Assembly (NCBI RefSeq): GCF_016595525.1
Contig: NZ_JAENII010000004.1
Span: forward strand, 124,001-188,000
Source of the DNA: Haloferula rosea
Lineage (GTDB): Bacteria > Verrucomicrobiota > Verrucomicrobiia > Verrucomicrobiales > Akkermansiaceae
Direction of reading: 5' to 3'
DNA length: 64,000 bases
Part shown: positions 49,716-58,937 of the stretch, one piece after another
Layout of the letters: every line of letters starts with the position of its first letter
Numbering within the stretch: the first letter of the stretch is position 1
Translations under genes and position numbers: made by a program
Notes under the pieces: generated by a model
Databases searched by the model: none
Seen by the model: only the letters and a program-made list of their open reading frames with translations
Told to the model about the DNA's origin: nothing

Positions 49716-51173
49716 TCAGTCTTCGTAGTCGAAGTGTCGGATGATGCCGAAGGTGCGCTCGTTGATGTCCTTCATTCCGTCCAACAGGGTATCGTAGGGC
49801 ACGTAGCGATTCGAAACCATTCCCTTGTTGGCATCCCGGTTCGACGGGTCCGTTCCCTTTTCCTCAGGATCATTGTCGGAATAGCGGAACCAGTGCCAGC
49901 CCACGCAGACCTTTGACTCGAGAAGACCAAGGGTGAAATTCTGATAGAAGGCCGCACGATCCGCCTGGGTCCGGACGAGCCAGCCGGCCCCACTGGTGTT
50001 CGCCAGGTTGCTGTCGAGCGCCTTGGCATACCACTCGCTGATGACGATGGGCCGCCCCGATCGCTTTGCCCAGGTGGCGAGCAGCTTCGGGTCGGGAGTC
50101 CAGGCGTGATAGTAGTTCACGCTGATGACGTCCACGTGCCGGCCCGCGGCTTCGAAGAGCTCCGGGATTCTCAAGGCACGTCCGTGGAAGCGGGAGCCGA
50201 GGATGAGATGGTTCGGGTCGTGCTTGCGAATGGCCTTGGACACGATGGAAAAGTAGGTGTCGGCGGCGTAGGCAAGGAAGTCGGTGCGATCGGAGTCGGT
50301 GATGTCAGCCGCCCTCGCCTTGGGTCCATGGCGTTCCTTCAGCCACGCGATGGCGGCGCGGTGTCCGGGGTCTCGTTCCGGCAGGTCGAGGTAGTTTTCG
50401 AGCAGGTCGAGGTTCCATGGCAGCTCGTTGTCGGTGAAGTGGCCGAGCAACCACGGGTCATCCTTCGAAGTCGCGAGTTGGCTGGCGTGCTTGTCACAGA
50501 ACTCAGGGAACTCGGGGTCGAAGATGAAGGGGCATCCATTCGGGTAGCCTGTATGGCCCGACTTCTGATAGGTGCCGCCGCGTTTCTTGCCGTAGGATGA
50601 CATGAAGTTCCACAGCTGCGTGTAGACCATGTTCGAACTGGATGGCTGGAGCTTCTCCTCGTCGCACCAGGCACCGAGACCGTTGAACCCCTGGTCGCGA
50701 AGCAGTTCGCAGGTGGCGCTCGCCCAATTCTTGTCGGACCCGAACTGGGCGAGCAGGCTTTCTCTCGCCGGCGTGCTTCGGATCTGGCGGACGGAGGTGA
50801 CTCCGCGGTGAAGGAAGAGGTGCCCCTCGGGGTCGACGAGCCACCAGCGACCGTCTCTTTGCGTGGTGCGGAAGAAGCCGGTCCCTTGCTCACTGGCTTT
50901 CGAGTAGCCTCCGAACGGGCTGCCATCGGCATCGAGTGGGATCGTCGGGAGCTGGGAAAGGGTGCGGGTCGGTTGCTTCGACCACGGACGGTCCGGTGAA
51001 CGGGCGACTTCGACCACGTCCGGAAGGTCAGCGGAAAGGGTGGAAAGTGAGGCAACGGCGAGACAAGCCGCTCCGAACAGGTGGGGAGCGCTGCTGCGGT
51101 CTCGTCTCGTTGTGGATTCCGGGTCTCTCACGGGTGGTGGCAGAGGGTGGGGTCCACGGGGAACGGCCTCCAA
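49716..51173 (-). CDS. Agarase-like glycoside hydrolase (clan GH-A type)
   Basis: The frame gives 485 residues from a TTG at 51173. A GTG at 51131 would give a better signal peptide (RRDRSSAPHLFGAACLAVASL), so the start is uncertain. The entry GRWWLVDPEGHLFLHRGVTSV and GHFTDNELPWN, then AADTYFSIVSKAIRKHDPNHLILGSRF and IVISEWYAKALDS, match proteins annotated as agarase-like, near GH50 or GH86. Glu250 in DNELPW fits a GH-A acid/base and Glu380 in SEWYAK fits the nucleophile (numbering from 51173). Clan GH-A enzymes retain configuration. The exact family and substrate need a search. It sits between two genes of the same operon. Confidence 0.78.
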   Translation of the reverse strand: MEAVPRGPHPLPPPVRDPESTTRRDRSSAPHLFGAACLAVASLSTLSADLPDVVEVARSPDRPWSKQPTRTLSQLPTIPLDADGSPFGGYSKASEQGTGFFRTTQRDGRWWLVDPEGHLFLHRGVTSVRQIRSTPARESLLAQFGSDKNWASATCELLRDQGFNGLGAWCDEEKLQPSSSNMVYTQLWNFMSSYGKKRGGTYQKSGHTGYPNGCPFIFDPEFPEFCDKHASQLATSKDDPWLLGHFTDNELPWNLDLLENYLDLPERDPGHRAAIAWLKERHGPKARAADITDSDRTDFLAYAADTYFSIVSKAIRKHDPNHLILGSRFHGRALRIPELFEAAGRHVDVISVNYYHAWTPDPKLLATWAKRSGRPIVISEWYAKALDSNLANTSGAGWLVRTQADRAAFYQNFTLGLLESKVCVGWHWFRYSDNDPEEKGTDPSNRDANKGMVSNRYVPYDTLLDGMKDINERTFGIIRHFDYED

Positions 51174-51232
51174 GGAAGCCGCTCCCGCCTCGTGGACCCC
51201 TTGAGGTCGATTTGAACGAATACCAGGTCGCC

Positions 51233-54200
51233 TTACTCCGGGATCTCGGTGGCGATCACACGGACAAAGAAGGCCGGTGCGGTGGGTGCCGCAGTCAGGG
51301 TAACGCCGACCGTTTGGTTGCCGTCGCCATCGGTGACTCCGGGCGTTTGGACCGCGGTGTCGTCTTCAATCCAATCGTCCAGATCAGTGGAGGTCCAGAC
51401 GGCGTAGCTGAGGTTCGTGCCGAGCGCCGGATCACGACGAGTGTAGCTGAAGGTGCCGGCCGTCTTGTCGAGTGCGACGGCGATGGGGTTGACCGAGCTT
51501 CCGTCAGTGGGATCCAGACCGAAGGCGTATTCGTCTTCGTTACTCACACCATCACCATCGTCGTCACCGGTGGGGCCTTCGACGAGGTTGAATCCGGCTG
51601 GCCCGGCCCAATCGTCATAGTCGGATGCCGGGGTGGCGGTGTAGTCGAGGACCAGCGATCCGGCGGACTCGCTCAGCGTCCAGCTACCGACTCCGGGGAA
51701 GCCGGGTGCACTGATGGTGACATTGCCGGAGGTGAAGTTGGTGATGCCGCTGAAGGTGGTGAGGATGGTGAAGCTCTTGGCTTCATCGACGAAGTTGGCG
51801 AGGCCGGTGCTGTCAATGGTCAGGGTCATCGGCACGGAACCTGCGTCGAGTGCTTCCAGGGCGAGTTGGTCGAAACCGACTCCGGCAACGCCGGTCCAGT
51901 CCGAGATGGTGACGGCCAGACCACCACCGGACTCGATGGTGGCCACGCCTCCACTGGATCCAGTTCCGCCGAGGGCGGCACCGTCCTGGATCGTGATGGC
52001 TCCGAGGCCGAGATTGTTTCCGTCGATCCGGAGAATCCCTTCAGTGACGGTGGTGGTGCCGCTGTAGATGTTGTCGGCGGTGAGTGCCCAGGTGTTGGGG
52101 CCAGCCTTGACGACATTGTGAATGGCGTTGATGCCGTCTTCGATCACCATTCCGAAGGAGCTGATGCCGGGTGCCGTGCCGCTCAGGGTCAGGGTGCGTT
52201 CGGCGACTCCCGTGCCTTCTCCGACCATGGCGAATGTCGAGGTGAAGGAGAGGGGGCCGGTGCCGTTGGCGGCAATCGTCGCACCGCCGGGGCCGAGGCG
52301 GAACTCGCGGTTGGTCGAAGCGGTGGGTCCGGTGTAGTCGAGGGTCGCTCCGCCTTGAAGCAGCAGCGAGAACGGGAACACGTCGGCGGCACCGAGGCTG
52401 CTCGGCGACAGGCCGTCGGCGAGGACGGGCACTTCAACAGTGCCACCCCGGATTTCGGTTGCTCCGGTGTAGGTGTTGGCCCCTCCGAGGGTGATCCGCG
52501 ATGAGACACCACCAAAGACTTCGTAGGTGCCGGTCAGGATCAGGGTTCCGTCTCCGGTGATCAGGTTGGTCAGGTCCACTTCACCGCCCCGGTCGACGCT
52601 GAGCGTGGCACCTGCGGCGATGGAGACATCGCCTGATCCGAGCTGGCCACCATTGGAGAACGAACCGTCCAGTACGAGGGTGCCCGTACTTACCGTGGTG
52701 GTGCCCGTGTAGTCGTTGTCCGAAGTCAGGCGGACGATGCCGTTGCCGATCGTGACGATGTTGCCGTCGCCGTCGATCTCACCATCGATGTTCAGGCTCG
52801 TGGTGCCGGTCGGGCAGTCGAGTGAGAGATCGGCCGAGTTGGAAAGCAGGATGTCATTCTCCACGAAGGAGTCGCCGCGGTTGAAGCGGGCTTCGAGGGT
52901 CGAGCTGGATGGAATGGAGATGGTTCCGGTTCCCTCAATGGTCGATCCGTGGAGCATCACGAGGCCCCCGTTGATGGTGACCGGCGCATCCCAGTCACAG
53001 GTGCCGCCGAGGAAGCGTGATCCGTTTCCTTCGAAGACCACGGAGCCTGCCACGATGTCGAGTTCCAGTGAAGTTCCCGCAGCACCGACGTTGGATTGGG
53101 ACCCGAAGGCGGTGCCGGTCTTGCTGAGGGTCAGCGTGCCACTGCCTCGCTTCAGCAATCGGTGGCTGGCTTCGACGGCGCCGCCGGTCGCGGAGAAGGC
53201 CTCGGAGAAGGTGACATTGTCGTCGGTATCAAGGGTGCCGCCAGCGGCTCCGATTTCGATCACGTTGGCGATCTCCGTCACCGAGGAGGGGGTGTTGATT
53301 TCCCCGCCGTCCATGTTGATCGTTCCCGAGCCGAGCGAGTCGTTGCTGTTCGGGATGATGCTGCCATCGGTGATCGAAACACCACCGACGAAGCTGTTGG
53401 TCCCGCTGAGCGAAAGATCGGAGTTGCCGGATTTGCTGAGAGTCGCGGCGGTCACGGAGCCCCCGCTGAGGGTGACGAGCCCGGAGCCGGTGGTGACGAT
53501 CAGGTTGCTGGGTTCCACGCCACCGGCATCGACGACGATGCCGCCGGCGGTGTCGATGGTGACCTGGTCTCCGGTGGTGAAGAGCGACGGGGATCCGCCG
53601 TTCGTGAAGTTCAGCTCGGTGGTGTTCCAGTTGGCGCCGTCGGCTCCGGCCCACAGGAGGTCGCTGCTTGCGGATGCGACCGATCCATTGATGACCATGT
53701 CATCGGTCGAGTTGAAGTAGAGCTGGTTCCGGCTGATTCTCAGGCCGGTCGCATTGGAGGCACGCAGGCGGAAGTAGTAGGTCGTGCTCGGTGAGATCAC
53801 CAGGTCGGTCCCGAAGAACGTGGCTTCGAGCGATGAGAAGTCGGTGCCTTCATCTCCGGCAAGTAGGGTCGGTCCGAGATCCAGCGTGCCGCCACTTGTC
53901 AACGAGGAGTAGTCGCTTGAGGTGCTGTATTCCAGGATCAGCTCGGGGTCCGTCCATTCGCCGTCGTCTCCGGAGCCGGAGGCCGCGCGGGCCCGGGCGG
54001 TGAAGATCAGGGACTCCAGAGTGACGGTGCTCGCCGAGTCGGTTGTCAGGGTGAACTCGATGTAGTCATCGGTTCCGTTGAAGTTGTTGACCCGCCAGGC
54101 ACCGCTGTTGCTTTGGTTCTGGCAGCCGACGGGCGTCAGGTTGGTGGCGGTGAGGCCCGCCACGGTCGACTGGGGCGGCACGGTTGCGACCGATCCGGTC

Positions 54201-54337
54201 GGGATGTCCCATTTCACCAGTTCGGCAGCGGAAGCCAGTCTGGTGCATGCGATCAACGCGCAGAATGCCATTGGGTAGCGGGCTGAAGTCGGTGCGATCG
54301 AGGGGGACGGTGGTTCGGAGTGGTGTCGAGCAATCAT
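51233..54337 (-). CDS. Autotransporter-associated beta-strand repeat protein without PEP-CTERM tail
   Basis: A protein of 1034 residues, first gene of the minus-strand operon. The start at 54337 is preceded by CCAACCCTACCCTATTT, similar to the leader at 47230; an alternative ATG at 54271 would give the signal peptide AFCALIACTRLASA directly. An N-terminal region of about 200 residues (beta-sandwich with FNGTDDYIEFTL) is followed by PATR repeats such as NDYTGTTTVSTGTLVLDGSF and NIYSGTTTVTEGILRIDG. The C-terminus has the calcium-loop module GDDDGDGVSNEDEYAFGLDP and a beta domain with YAVWTSTDLDDW. No barrel, anchor or sorting tail is visible, so how it stays on the cell is unknown. Confidence 0.83.
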   Translation of the reverse strand: MIARHHSEPPSPSIAPTSARYPMAFCALIACTRLASAAELVKWDIPTGSVATVPPQSTVAGLTATNLTPVGCQNQSNSGAWRVNNFNGTDDYIEFTLTTDSASTVTLESLIFTARARAASGSGDDGEWTDPELILEYSTSSDYSSLTSGGTLDLGPTLLAGDEGTDFSSLEATFFGTDLVISPSTTYYFRLRASNATGLRISRNQLYFNSTDDMVINGSVASASSDLLWAGADGANWNTTELNFTNGGSPSLFTTGDQVTIDTAGGIVVDAGGVEPSNLIVTTGSGLVTLSGGSVTAATLSKSGNSDLSLSGTNSFVGGVSITDGSIIPNSNDSLGSGTINMDGGEINTPSSVTEIANVIEIGAAGGTLDTDDNVTFSEAFSATGGAVEASHRLLKRGSGTLTLSKTGTAFGSQSNVGAAGTSLELDIVAGSVVFEGNGSRFLGGTCDWDAPVTINGGLVMLHGSTIEGTGTISIPSSSTLEARFNRGDSFVENDILLSNSADLSLDCPTGTTSLNIDGEIDGDGNIVTIGNGIVRLTSDNDYTGTTTVSTGTLVLDGSFSNGGQLGSGDVSIAAGATLSVDRGGEVDLTNLITGDGTLILTGTYEVFGGVSSRITLGGANTYTGATEIRGGTVEVPVLADGLSPSSLGAADVFPFSLLLQGGATLDYTGPTASTNREFRLGPGGATIAANGTGPLSFTSTFAMVGEGTGVAERTLTLSGTAPGISSFGMVIEDGINAIHNVVKAGPNTWALTADNIYSGTTTVTEGILRIDGNNLGLGAITIQDGAALGGTGSSGGVATIESGGGLAVTISDWTGVAGVGFDQLALEALDAGSVPMTLTIDSTGLANFVDEAKSFTILTTFSGITNFTSGNVTISAPGFPGVGSWTLSESAGSLVLDYTATPASDYDDWAGPAGFNLVEGPTGDDDGDGVSNEDEYAFGLDPTDGSSVNPIAVALDKTAGTFSYTRRDPALGTNLSYAVWTSTDLDDWIEDDTAVQTPGVTDGDGNQTVGVTLTAAPTAPAFFVRVIATEIPE

Positions 54338-54468
54338 AAATAGGGTAGGGTTGGTTCAGTGCGCTTGGGATAACACGGCGACCGAGACGGTCGGGGCGGT
54401 GTGGGAGTACCGCTGCAGGCAATCCAACACTCGAACCTTTACGATCGGCGGGGGGGCCACGGGTGTCA

Positions 54469-54488
54469 CCTCACGAGAATTCGTGATG
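54469..54488. promoter_or_regulatory. Palindromic operator candidate, site 2
   Basis: CCTCACGA and TCGTGATG around GAAT; six inner bases per arm pair perfectly. Nearly identical to site 1 at 43486, including GGTGTC on its left. It lies in the divergent region, 132 bases before the repeat-protein start and 58 before the histidine kinase start. In the minus direction GTGACA abuts it as a -35-like box, but no good -10 was found. Confidence 0.6.
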
Positions 54489-54545
54489 TCAGACGCCATG
54501 GGTCCGTGGTTGCTACCGGGCTGTGGCTGGCGCTAGCCTCGGAAA

Positions 54546-56567
54546 ATGGGAGTGAAAGGGGCATGGGTCCGGAGTCTGGCCCTCGGAATAGGGGTGGCAG
54601 GGCTGTGCCCTTGCCGTGCGGAAGGTCCGGCCTGGGTGGACGAATTGACGATCTGGGCCAACGCGGAGTTGAAGACCCTGATCGCCGAGAGGGAGGAGCT
54701 CACGGCGGAGCTCGGGACGCTTCCTTTCCCCGCCGGCACCAACAGTGGAATGCGGCGTGGTTTCCAGACGGGGAGGGTCGGAGAAGGGGAGGATCCCTGG
54801 GTGGAACTGACGCTTGGGGCCCCAAGTGAAGCGGACTTCGTCGTGCTGTTTCCCATGCTCGGGAAAGGGGCGAGGGGAGCGGTGCCGGGCTACGGGTTTC
54901 CCAGCCGGTTCCAGCTCGAAGCCAGAGATCACGAGGGTCAGGTCCACTTGTTGATGGACGAAACGGCCCAGGATTTCCCGAATCCCGGAATCTATCCGCT
55001 CAAGGTGGCCTGCCCTGAAGGCGTGAAGATCGCGAGTATCCGACTGACGGCCACCGAGCCATGGCGGGAGGGTGGTCCCGAGGCCCTGGCCTTGGCGGAA
55101 ATGATGGTGCTTGCGGGCACCCGGAATGTCGCGTTCGGCGGACGGGTGGATGCCTCGAGTTCGCGTGAGATGCGGCCCACCTGGTCATCGGACAATCTCA
55201 CTGACATGACCACACCCCTCGGGCTGCCCGTGGCCCCCATGCCGGAGGTGATGGCCGGCTGGCGGAGCTCGGGAACCAAGGAGAGGACCGATGAGAAGCT
55301 GGTCGTGCTGGATCTTGGTGAAGCCTTCAATCTGGATGAGATCCAGCTGGCTCCGGTGTGGAAACCCGGGGTGCCGGGTTCGTTCAATCTCGGGTTTCCC
55401 TCGCGCTATGCGGTGATCACCACGATGGACGAGACCTTCGGGGAGCAGCAACTGGTCTTCGACGGGACGACGAAGAACCTGGATCTACCCGGCCAGAACC
55501 TCCAGTGCATCCGCTTGGATGGGCAGCCCGTGCGCTACATTTCGGTGGTTGGCACGCGCTTGAGGGAAAGCGCGGGAGAGTATTTTTTCGCGCTCGGGGA
55601 GATCAGGGCCTACGAGGGGGGGCGCCAGGTGGCTCAGGGGGCCAAGGTGATTTCGCGTGATTCCATCGAGGGTGATGGCTGGTCGAAGGAAGCGCTGACG
55701 GATGGGCTGGCTGGTGATGGACGCCTGCTGGAATTGGGTGAGTGGGTCGACGGGCTTGAGCGGCGCCGGGTGGTTGAGGACCGGCTCGCCGCCATCGATA
55801 TCAGGAAAACCATGCTGCTCGATCAAGGTCAGCAGTTCCTGATTCACGGCAGCATCGGGACGATCATCTGCCTGATCGTCGCGGGCGGGCTCATCAGCTG
55901 GCGTGGAAAACGCAAGCAACGCATCCATCGCGAGCGCCAGCGGGAACGTCTGGCACGCGATCTCCACGATGAGCTGGGATCGAACCTGGGAAGCATTGCG
56001 CTGATCTCCTCCTTCGCGCTGGAGGGTGGGACCGACGAAGCACAGATGCGCGGTGACCTCGCGGAGATCGAGCTCGTCGCGCGGGAAAGCGCGGATTCCA
56101 TGCGGGATCTCGTGGAGCTCCTCGGGGGGCGGCATCGGGGGGCGGAGAACGACTGGCTTCCCGTCCTCCAAGAGATGGCGGAACGCGTCGTCCGCGGCGT
56201 GGAACTCGAGTGCCGGCTCGACGACGAATCCTGGCTGGTTCAACCGGATCTGGAGACCCGTCGGGAGATCTACCTGTTCTGCAAGGAGGCACTCCACAAC
56301 GCCTGTCGGCACTCCGGGGCGTCCAGGATCCGCTTTCTGATCGAACCGAATGACTCCGGGCTGCATGTCGAGATCTCGGACGACGGCGTGGGTTTCGACA
56401 CGTCCGCCGTCAGCGGGGGATATGGCTTGATCAATCTGCGCGAGAGGGCCGCCGACATTCACGCCACGATGGAACTTGTTTCCTCGACCGGAAAGGGGAC
56501 GGTGGTGACGCTGGATGTGCCGCGCGGGCGAAGGTGGAGGAAACACAAAACCAAGAAGCAGTCATGA
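54546..56567 (+). CDS. Histidine kinase (HisKA_3, NarX/DegS type) with a large discoidin-like periplasmic sensor
   Basis: A protein of 673 residues. A signal segment (SLALGIGVAGLCPCRA) is followed by about 400 periplasmic residues that look like two galactose-binding / F5/8-type C domains. These contain WVELTLGAPSEADFVVLFP and RNVAFGGRVDASSSREMRPTWSSDN, then VVLDLGEAFNLDEIQLAPVW. A helix at about 435-457 crosses the membrane. The dimerisation motif ERLARDLHDELGSNLGSIA has phospho-acceptor His474. The ATPase has CKEALHNACRHSGA, SDDGVGFD and GYGLINLRERA, typical of the family. The stop overlaps the regulator start. The sensor type suggests detection of a sugar polymer or breakdown product, which is inferred. 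Confidence 0.88.
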   Translation: MGVKGAWVRSLALGIGVAGLCPCRAEGPAWVDELTIWANAELKTLIAEREELTAELGTLPFPAGTNSGMRRGFQTGRVGEGEDPWVELTLGAPSEADFVVLFPMLGKGARGAVPGYGFPSRFQLEARDHEGQVHLLMDETAQDFPNPGIYPLKVACPEGVKIASIRLTATEPWREGGPEALALAEMMVLAGTRNVAFGGRVDASSSREMRPTWSSDNLTDMTTPLGLPVAPMPEVMAGWRSSGTKERTDEKLVVLDLGEAFNLDEIQLAPVWKPGVPGSFNLGFPSRYAVITTMDETFGEQQLVFDGTTKNLDLPGQNLQCIRLDGQPVRYISVVGTRLRESAGEYFFALGEIRAYEGGRQVAQGAKVISRDSIEGDGWSKEALTDGLAGDGRLLELGEWVDGLERRRVVEDRLAAIDIRKTMLLDQGQQFLIHGSIGTIICLIVAGGLISWRGKRKQRIHRERQRERLARDLHDELGSNLGSIALISSFALEGGTDEAQMRGDLAEIELVARESADSMRDLVELLGGRHRGAENDWLPVLQEMAERVVRGVELECRLDDESWLVQPDLETRREIYLFCKEALHNACRHSGASRIRFLIEPNDSGLHVEISDDGVGFDTSAVSGGYGLINLRERAADIHATMELVSSTGKGTVVTLDVPRGRRWRKHKTKKQS

Positions 56568-57244
56568 GTGATCCCCAAGGAGCTGAAGATGGGGTGCCAC
56601 CCGTGCGTGTCTGGCTGGTCGAAGACCATACCTTGCTGCGAAAGAGCCTGCACAGGCTGTGCACCAAGGCGGATCGGATCGATTGTCAGCATAGCTTCAG
56701 CAATGCCGAGACGATGCTCGCCTCACTGCGGGTCGAATCGACGGCAGGTCAGCCGCCTCATGTCCTTCTGATGGATGTCGGGCTGCCGGGGCGCAGTGGC
56801 CTGGATGCCATCCACGACGTCCTCGCGCTCGCTCCGGACTGCCGCGTGGTCCTGCTCACCGTCTTCGAGGATGAGCAGAAGATCGGCACCGCGATCAGTG
56901 CGGGGGCATGTGGCTATCTCCTCAAGACGGCGCGCCCCCCGGAGATCGTTGCCGCCATCCACGAGGCGGCCGAGGGCGGCTCGCCGATGTCGCCGAAGGT
57001 CGCCTCGCGCGTGGTGAAGCTTCTCGCCACCCTCACGAAGAAATCGCAGCCGGTGAAGCTGTCACCTCGCGAATCGGAGATCCTCGCGCTGATGGTCGAT
57101 GGCCTGACCGCCAAGGAGATGGCTTCCAAGCTCGATGTCAGCATCCACACCATCGACTCCCACACGCGCCACACCTTCAAGAAGCTCGGAGTGCACAGTC
57201 GTTCGGCCGCCGTCGCCCGCGCGCTTCGCGACGGCATGGTCTAG
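56564..57244 (+). CDS. NarL/FixJ-type response regulator
   Basis: A protein of 226 residues. The ATG at 56564 overlaps the kinase stop (ATGA); an in-frame ATG at 56534 lies inside the kinase. The receiver has VWLVEDHTLL, Asp71 in VLLMDVGLPGRSG, and Lys in GYLLKTARP. The LuxR-type helix-turn-helix is LSPRESEILALMVDGLTAKEMASKLDVSIHTIDSHTRH cut here in reading as three helices. Proteins of this type bind short palindromes as dimers, so the sites at 43486 and 54469 are natural candidates. It should control the divergent polysaccharide operon. Confidence 0.93.
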   Translation: MSDPQGAEDGVPPVRVWLVEDHTLLRKSLHRLCTKADRIDCQHSFSNAETMLASLRVESTAGQPPHVLLMDVGLPGRSGLDAIHDVLALAPDCRVVLLTVFEDEQKIGTAISAGACGYLLKTARPPEIVAAIHEAAEGGSPMSPKVASRVVKLLATLTKKSQPVKLSPRESEILALMVDGLTAKEMASKLDVSIHTIDSHTRHTFKKLGVHSRSAAVARALRDGMV

Positions 57245-57255
57245 CGGCCATCGCT

Positions 57256-58884
57256 TCACGAGGATACCGGCCGGGACTCCTGCTTCTGCAGTTCCATGGC
57301 GAGCAAACAGACATCGTCGTCGAAGCTGTGGTTCTGCGAGTAGTCGAGGACGTCCTTGAGCACGCCGTCGAGCATCGCCTGGAGCGGGCGCTCCTTGCCA
57401 TCGGACATGCTCTTGATCAGTCGGGTCTCGAGGAAGGGTTCGCCCTCGCCGTTCTCCGCTTCCAGCAGGCCGTCGGTGAATAGCATGAGCCGCTCGACCC
57501 GCTCCAGCGACAGCGTGGAGGTGGGGAATTCAGCCGCTGGAATGATGCCCAAGCCCGGGCCCCGCTCGTCGCGGGCTGCGGCGAGCGACTGGACACCGTC
57601 CGGCCCGCTGGCGAGCGCTGCGGGGTGACCGGCGCAGGCATAGCGCAGTTCATCGGCATTCAGGTCGATGACGGCGTAGAAGGCGGTGGCGAACATGGTG
57701 GCATCCGCACGCTCAAGGATGGAAGCCAGCCCGAGATTCAGGCCCGAGAGGAAGGTCCCCGGTTCGCCCGCGCTTTCCCGCTGTTTCTCCAGCAGGCCGC
57801 GCAGCATGGCGACGACCAGAGCAGCCCGCACCCCATGGCCCATCACGTCGCAGATCAACAGACCGGCCACGCCTTTCTCGATCCGCACGACTTCAAAGAA
57901 GTCCCCCGCCAAGCCCGAGATGGGAAGGTAGCGTGAGCCGAAGGTGAGTTCGTGGTCCTTGGTGCGGACATTCGGGAAGCGGGTCGATGCCAGAGCCTGC
58001 TGGATCTCGCGGGCGAGCTGGACTTCCTCCTCGTAGCTCGCATTCCGGCGGCTGAGTTCCTCGGCGAGGTGGGCGGCCTTCTGCTGGGCCTCGACCAGAT
58101 CCGTCACGTCGCTGGAGACTCCGAAGGTCCCGCAAATCGATCCATTCCGATCAAGCCACGGAAACTTCGAGGTCAGCACCCAGGTGTCCTTGGCATCATC
58201 GCGGACCTCGCGCTCTAGCTTTCCGGTGATCGGCTCGGCGGTCTCCATCACCGTCAGTTCATCCTCCGCCGCTTCCTTCCAGTGGTCGTAGGCAAAGAAA
58301 TCCCGGTCGTGTTTTCCGATGACCTGTTGGGGCGTCCGCTTGCCGTTCCAGGAAGCCATCTGCCGGTTCACCAGCACGAACTTGGATTCCGTATCCTTGA
58401 AGTAGATCTGCAGCGGCACGTGGTCGATGAGCATCCTCAGCATGTGCCGGTCCTCTTCGATCTGAGCTTCCGCCGCCTTGCGCCGGGAAATGTCGATCAT
58501 CGAGCCGGCGATACGCGTCGTGTGCCCCTTGCCATCGCGCACGACGGATCCACGGATCCGCAGCCAGACCCATCCGCCGCTGCCGGTCCGCAGGCGGCAG
58601 TCAATCGCGAGCAGCTCGGGTCCCCCCGCATCAAATGCTCCCCGCAGGGCGCGGCCGAAGGCCTCCTGGTCTTCCTCGTGCACCACTTCGTGGGGCGGAA
58701 GGAACAGGTTCGGTGCGCTGCCTTCGCCGCATTCGAGAAACTCGAGAATCCGGCGCGAGTAGTAGATGCGGGTCTCGTCGGTGTACCAGTCCCAGATGCC
58801 TTCGTTGGAAGCCTTGAGTGCAAGCTCCGTGCGCCCGAGTTCCTCGGATTGACCCGTTGGCGCCTTGTCGTCTGGCTGGCTCAT
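57256..58884 (-). CDS. PAS-domain serine phosphatase (SpoIIE/RsbU type)
   Basis: The ATG at 58884 gives 542 residues; one at 58899 would add five. Two PAS domains come first: about residues 20-125 (GIWDWYTDETRIYYSRRILEFLEC) and 140-260 (HVPLQIYFKDTESKFVLVNRQM, FGVSSDVTDL). A coiled-coil (AQQKAAHLAEELSRRNASYEEEVQLAREIQ) leads into the PP2C-like phosphatase with YLPISGLAGDFFEVVRI, LLICDVMGHGVRAALVVAML and MLFTDGLLEAEN. The acidic metal-binding residues are present. Such enzymes dephosphorylate anti-anti-sigma proteins in partner-switching. No such partner is adjacent. It is convergent with the regulator gene, 11 bases apart. Confidence 0.9.
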   Translation of the reverse strand: MSQPDDKAPTGQSEELGRTELALKASNEGIWDWYTDETRIYYSRRILEFLECGEGSAPNLFLPPHEVVHEEDQEAFGRALRGAFDAGGPELLAIDCRLRTGSGGWVWLRIRGSVVRDGKGHTTRIAGSMIDISRRKAAEAQIEEDRHMLRMLIDHVPLQIYFKDTESKFVLVNRQMASWNGKRTPQQVIGKHDRDFFAYDHWKEAAEDELTVMETAEPITGKLEREVRDDAKDTWVLTSKFPWLDRNGSICGTFGVSSDVTDLVEAQQKAAHLAEELSRRNASYEEEVQLAREIQQALASTRFPNVRTKDHELTFGSRYLPISGLAGDFFEVVRIEKGVAGLLICDVMGHGVRAALVVAMLRGLLEKQRESAGEPGTFLSGLNLGLASILERADATMFATAFYAVIDLNADELRYACAGHPAALASGPDGVQSLAAARDERGPGLGIIPAAEFPTSTLSLERVERLMLFTDGLLEAENGEGEPFLETRLIKSMSDGKERPLQAMLDGVLKDVLDYSQNHSFDDDVCLLAMELQKQESRPVSS

Positions 58885-58937
58885 CAGAGGGTTAATCAAT
58901 CAGCGAGTTGGCTTGGGAGCAATGCGTTTCCTGATCT

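Noticed and set aside
50936-52504. A 522-codon open frame on the plus strand across the hydrolase and repeat genes
   Set aside because: It crosses two real genes on the other strand and has a repetitive composition that mirrors the PATR repeats. No signal peptide or family motif.
41414-54337. Repeats in the beta-strand proteins as possible CRISPR or DNA-level repeats
   Set aside because: Similarity is at the protein level with varied spacing and codons; there are no identical direct repeats with regular spacers.
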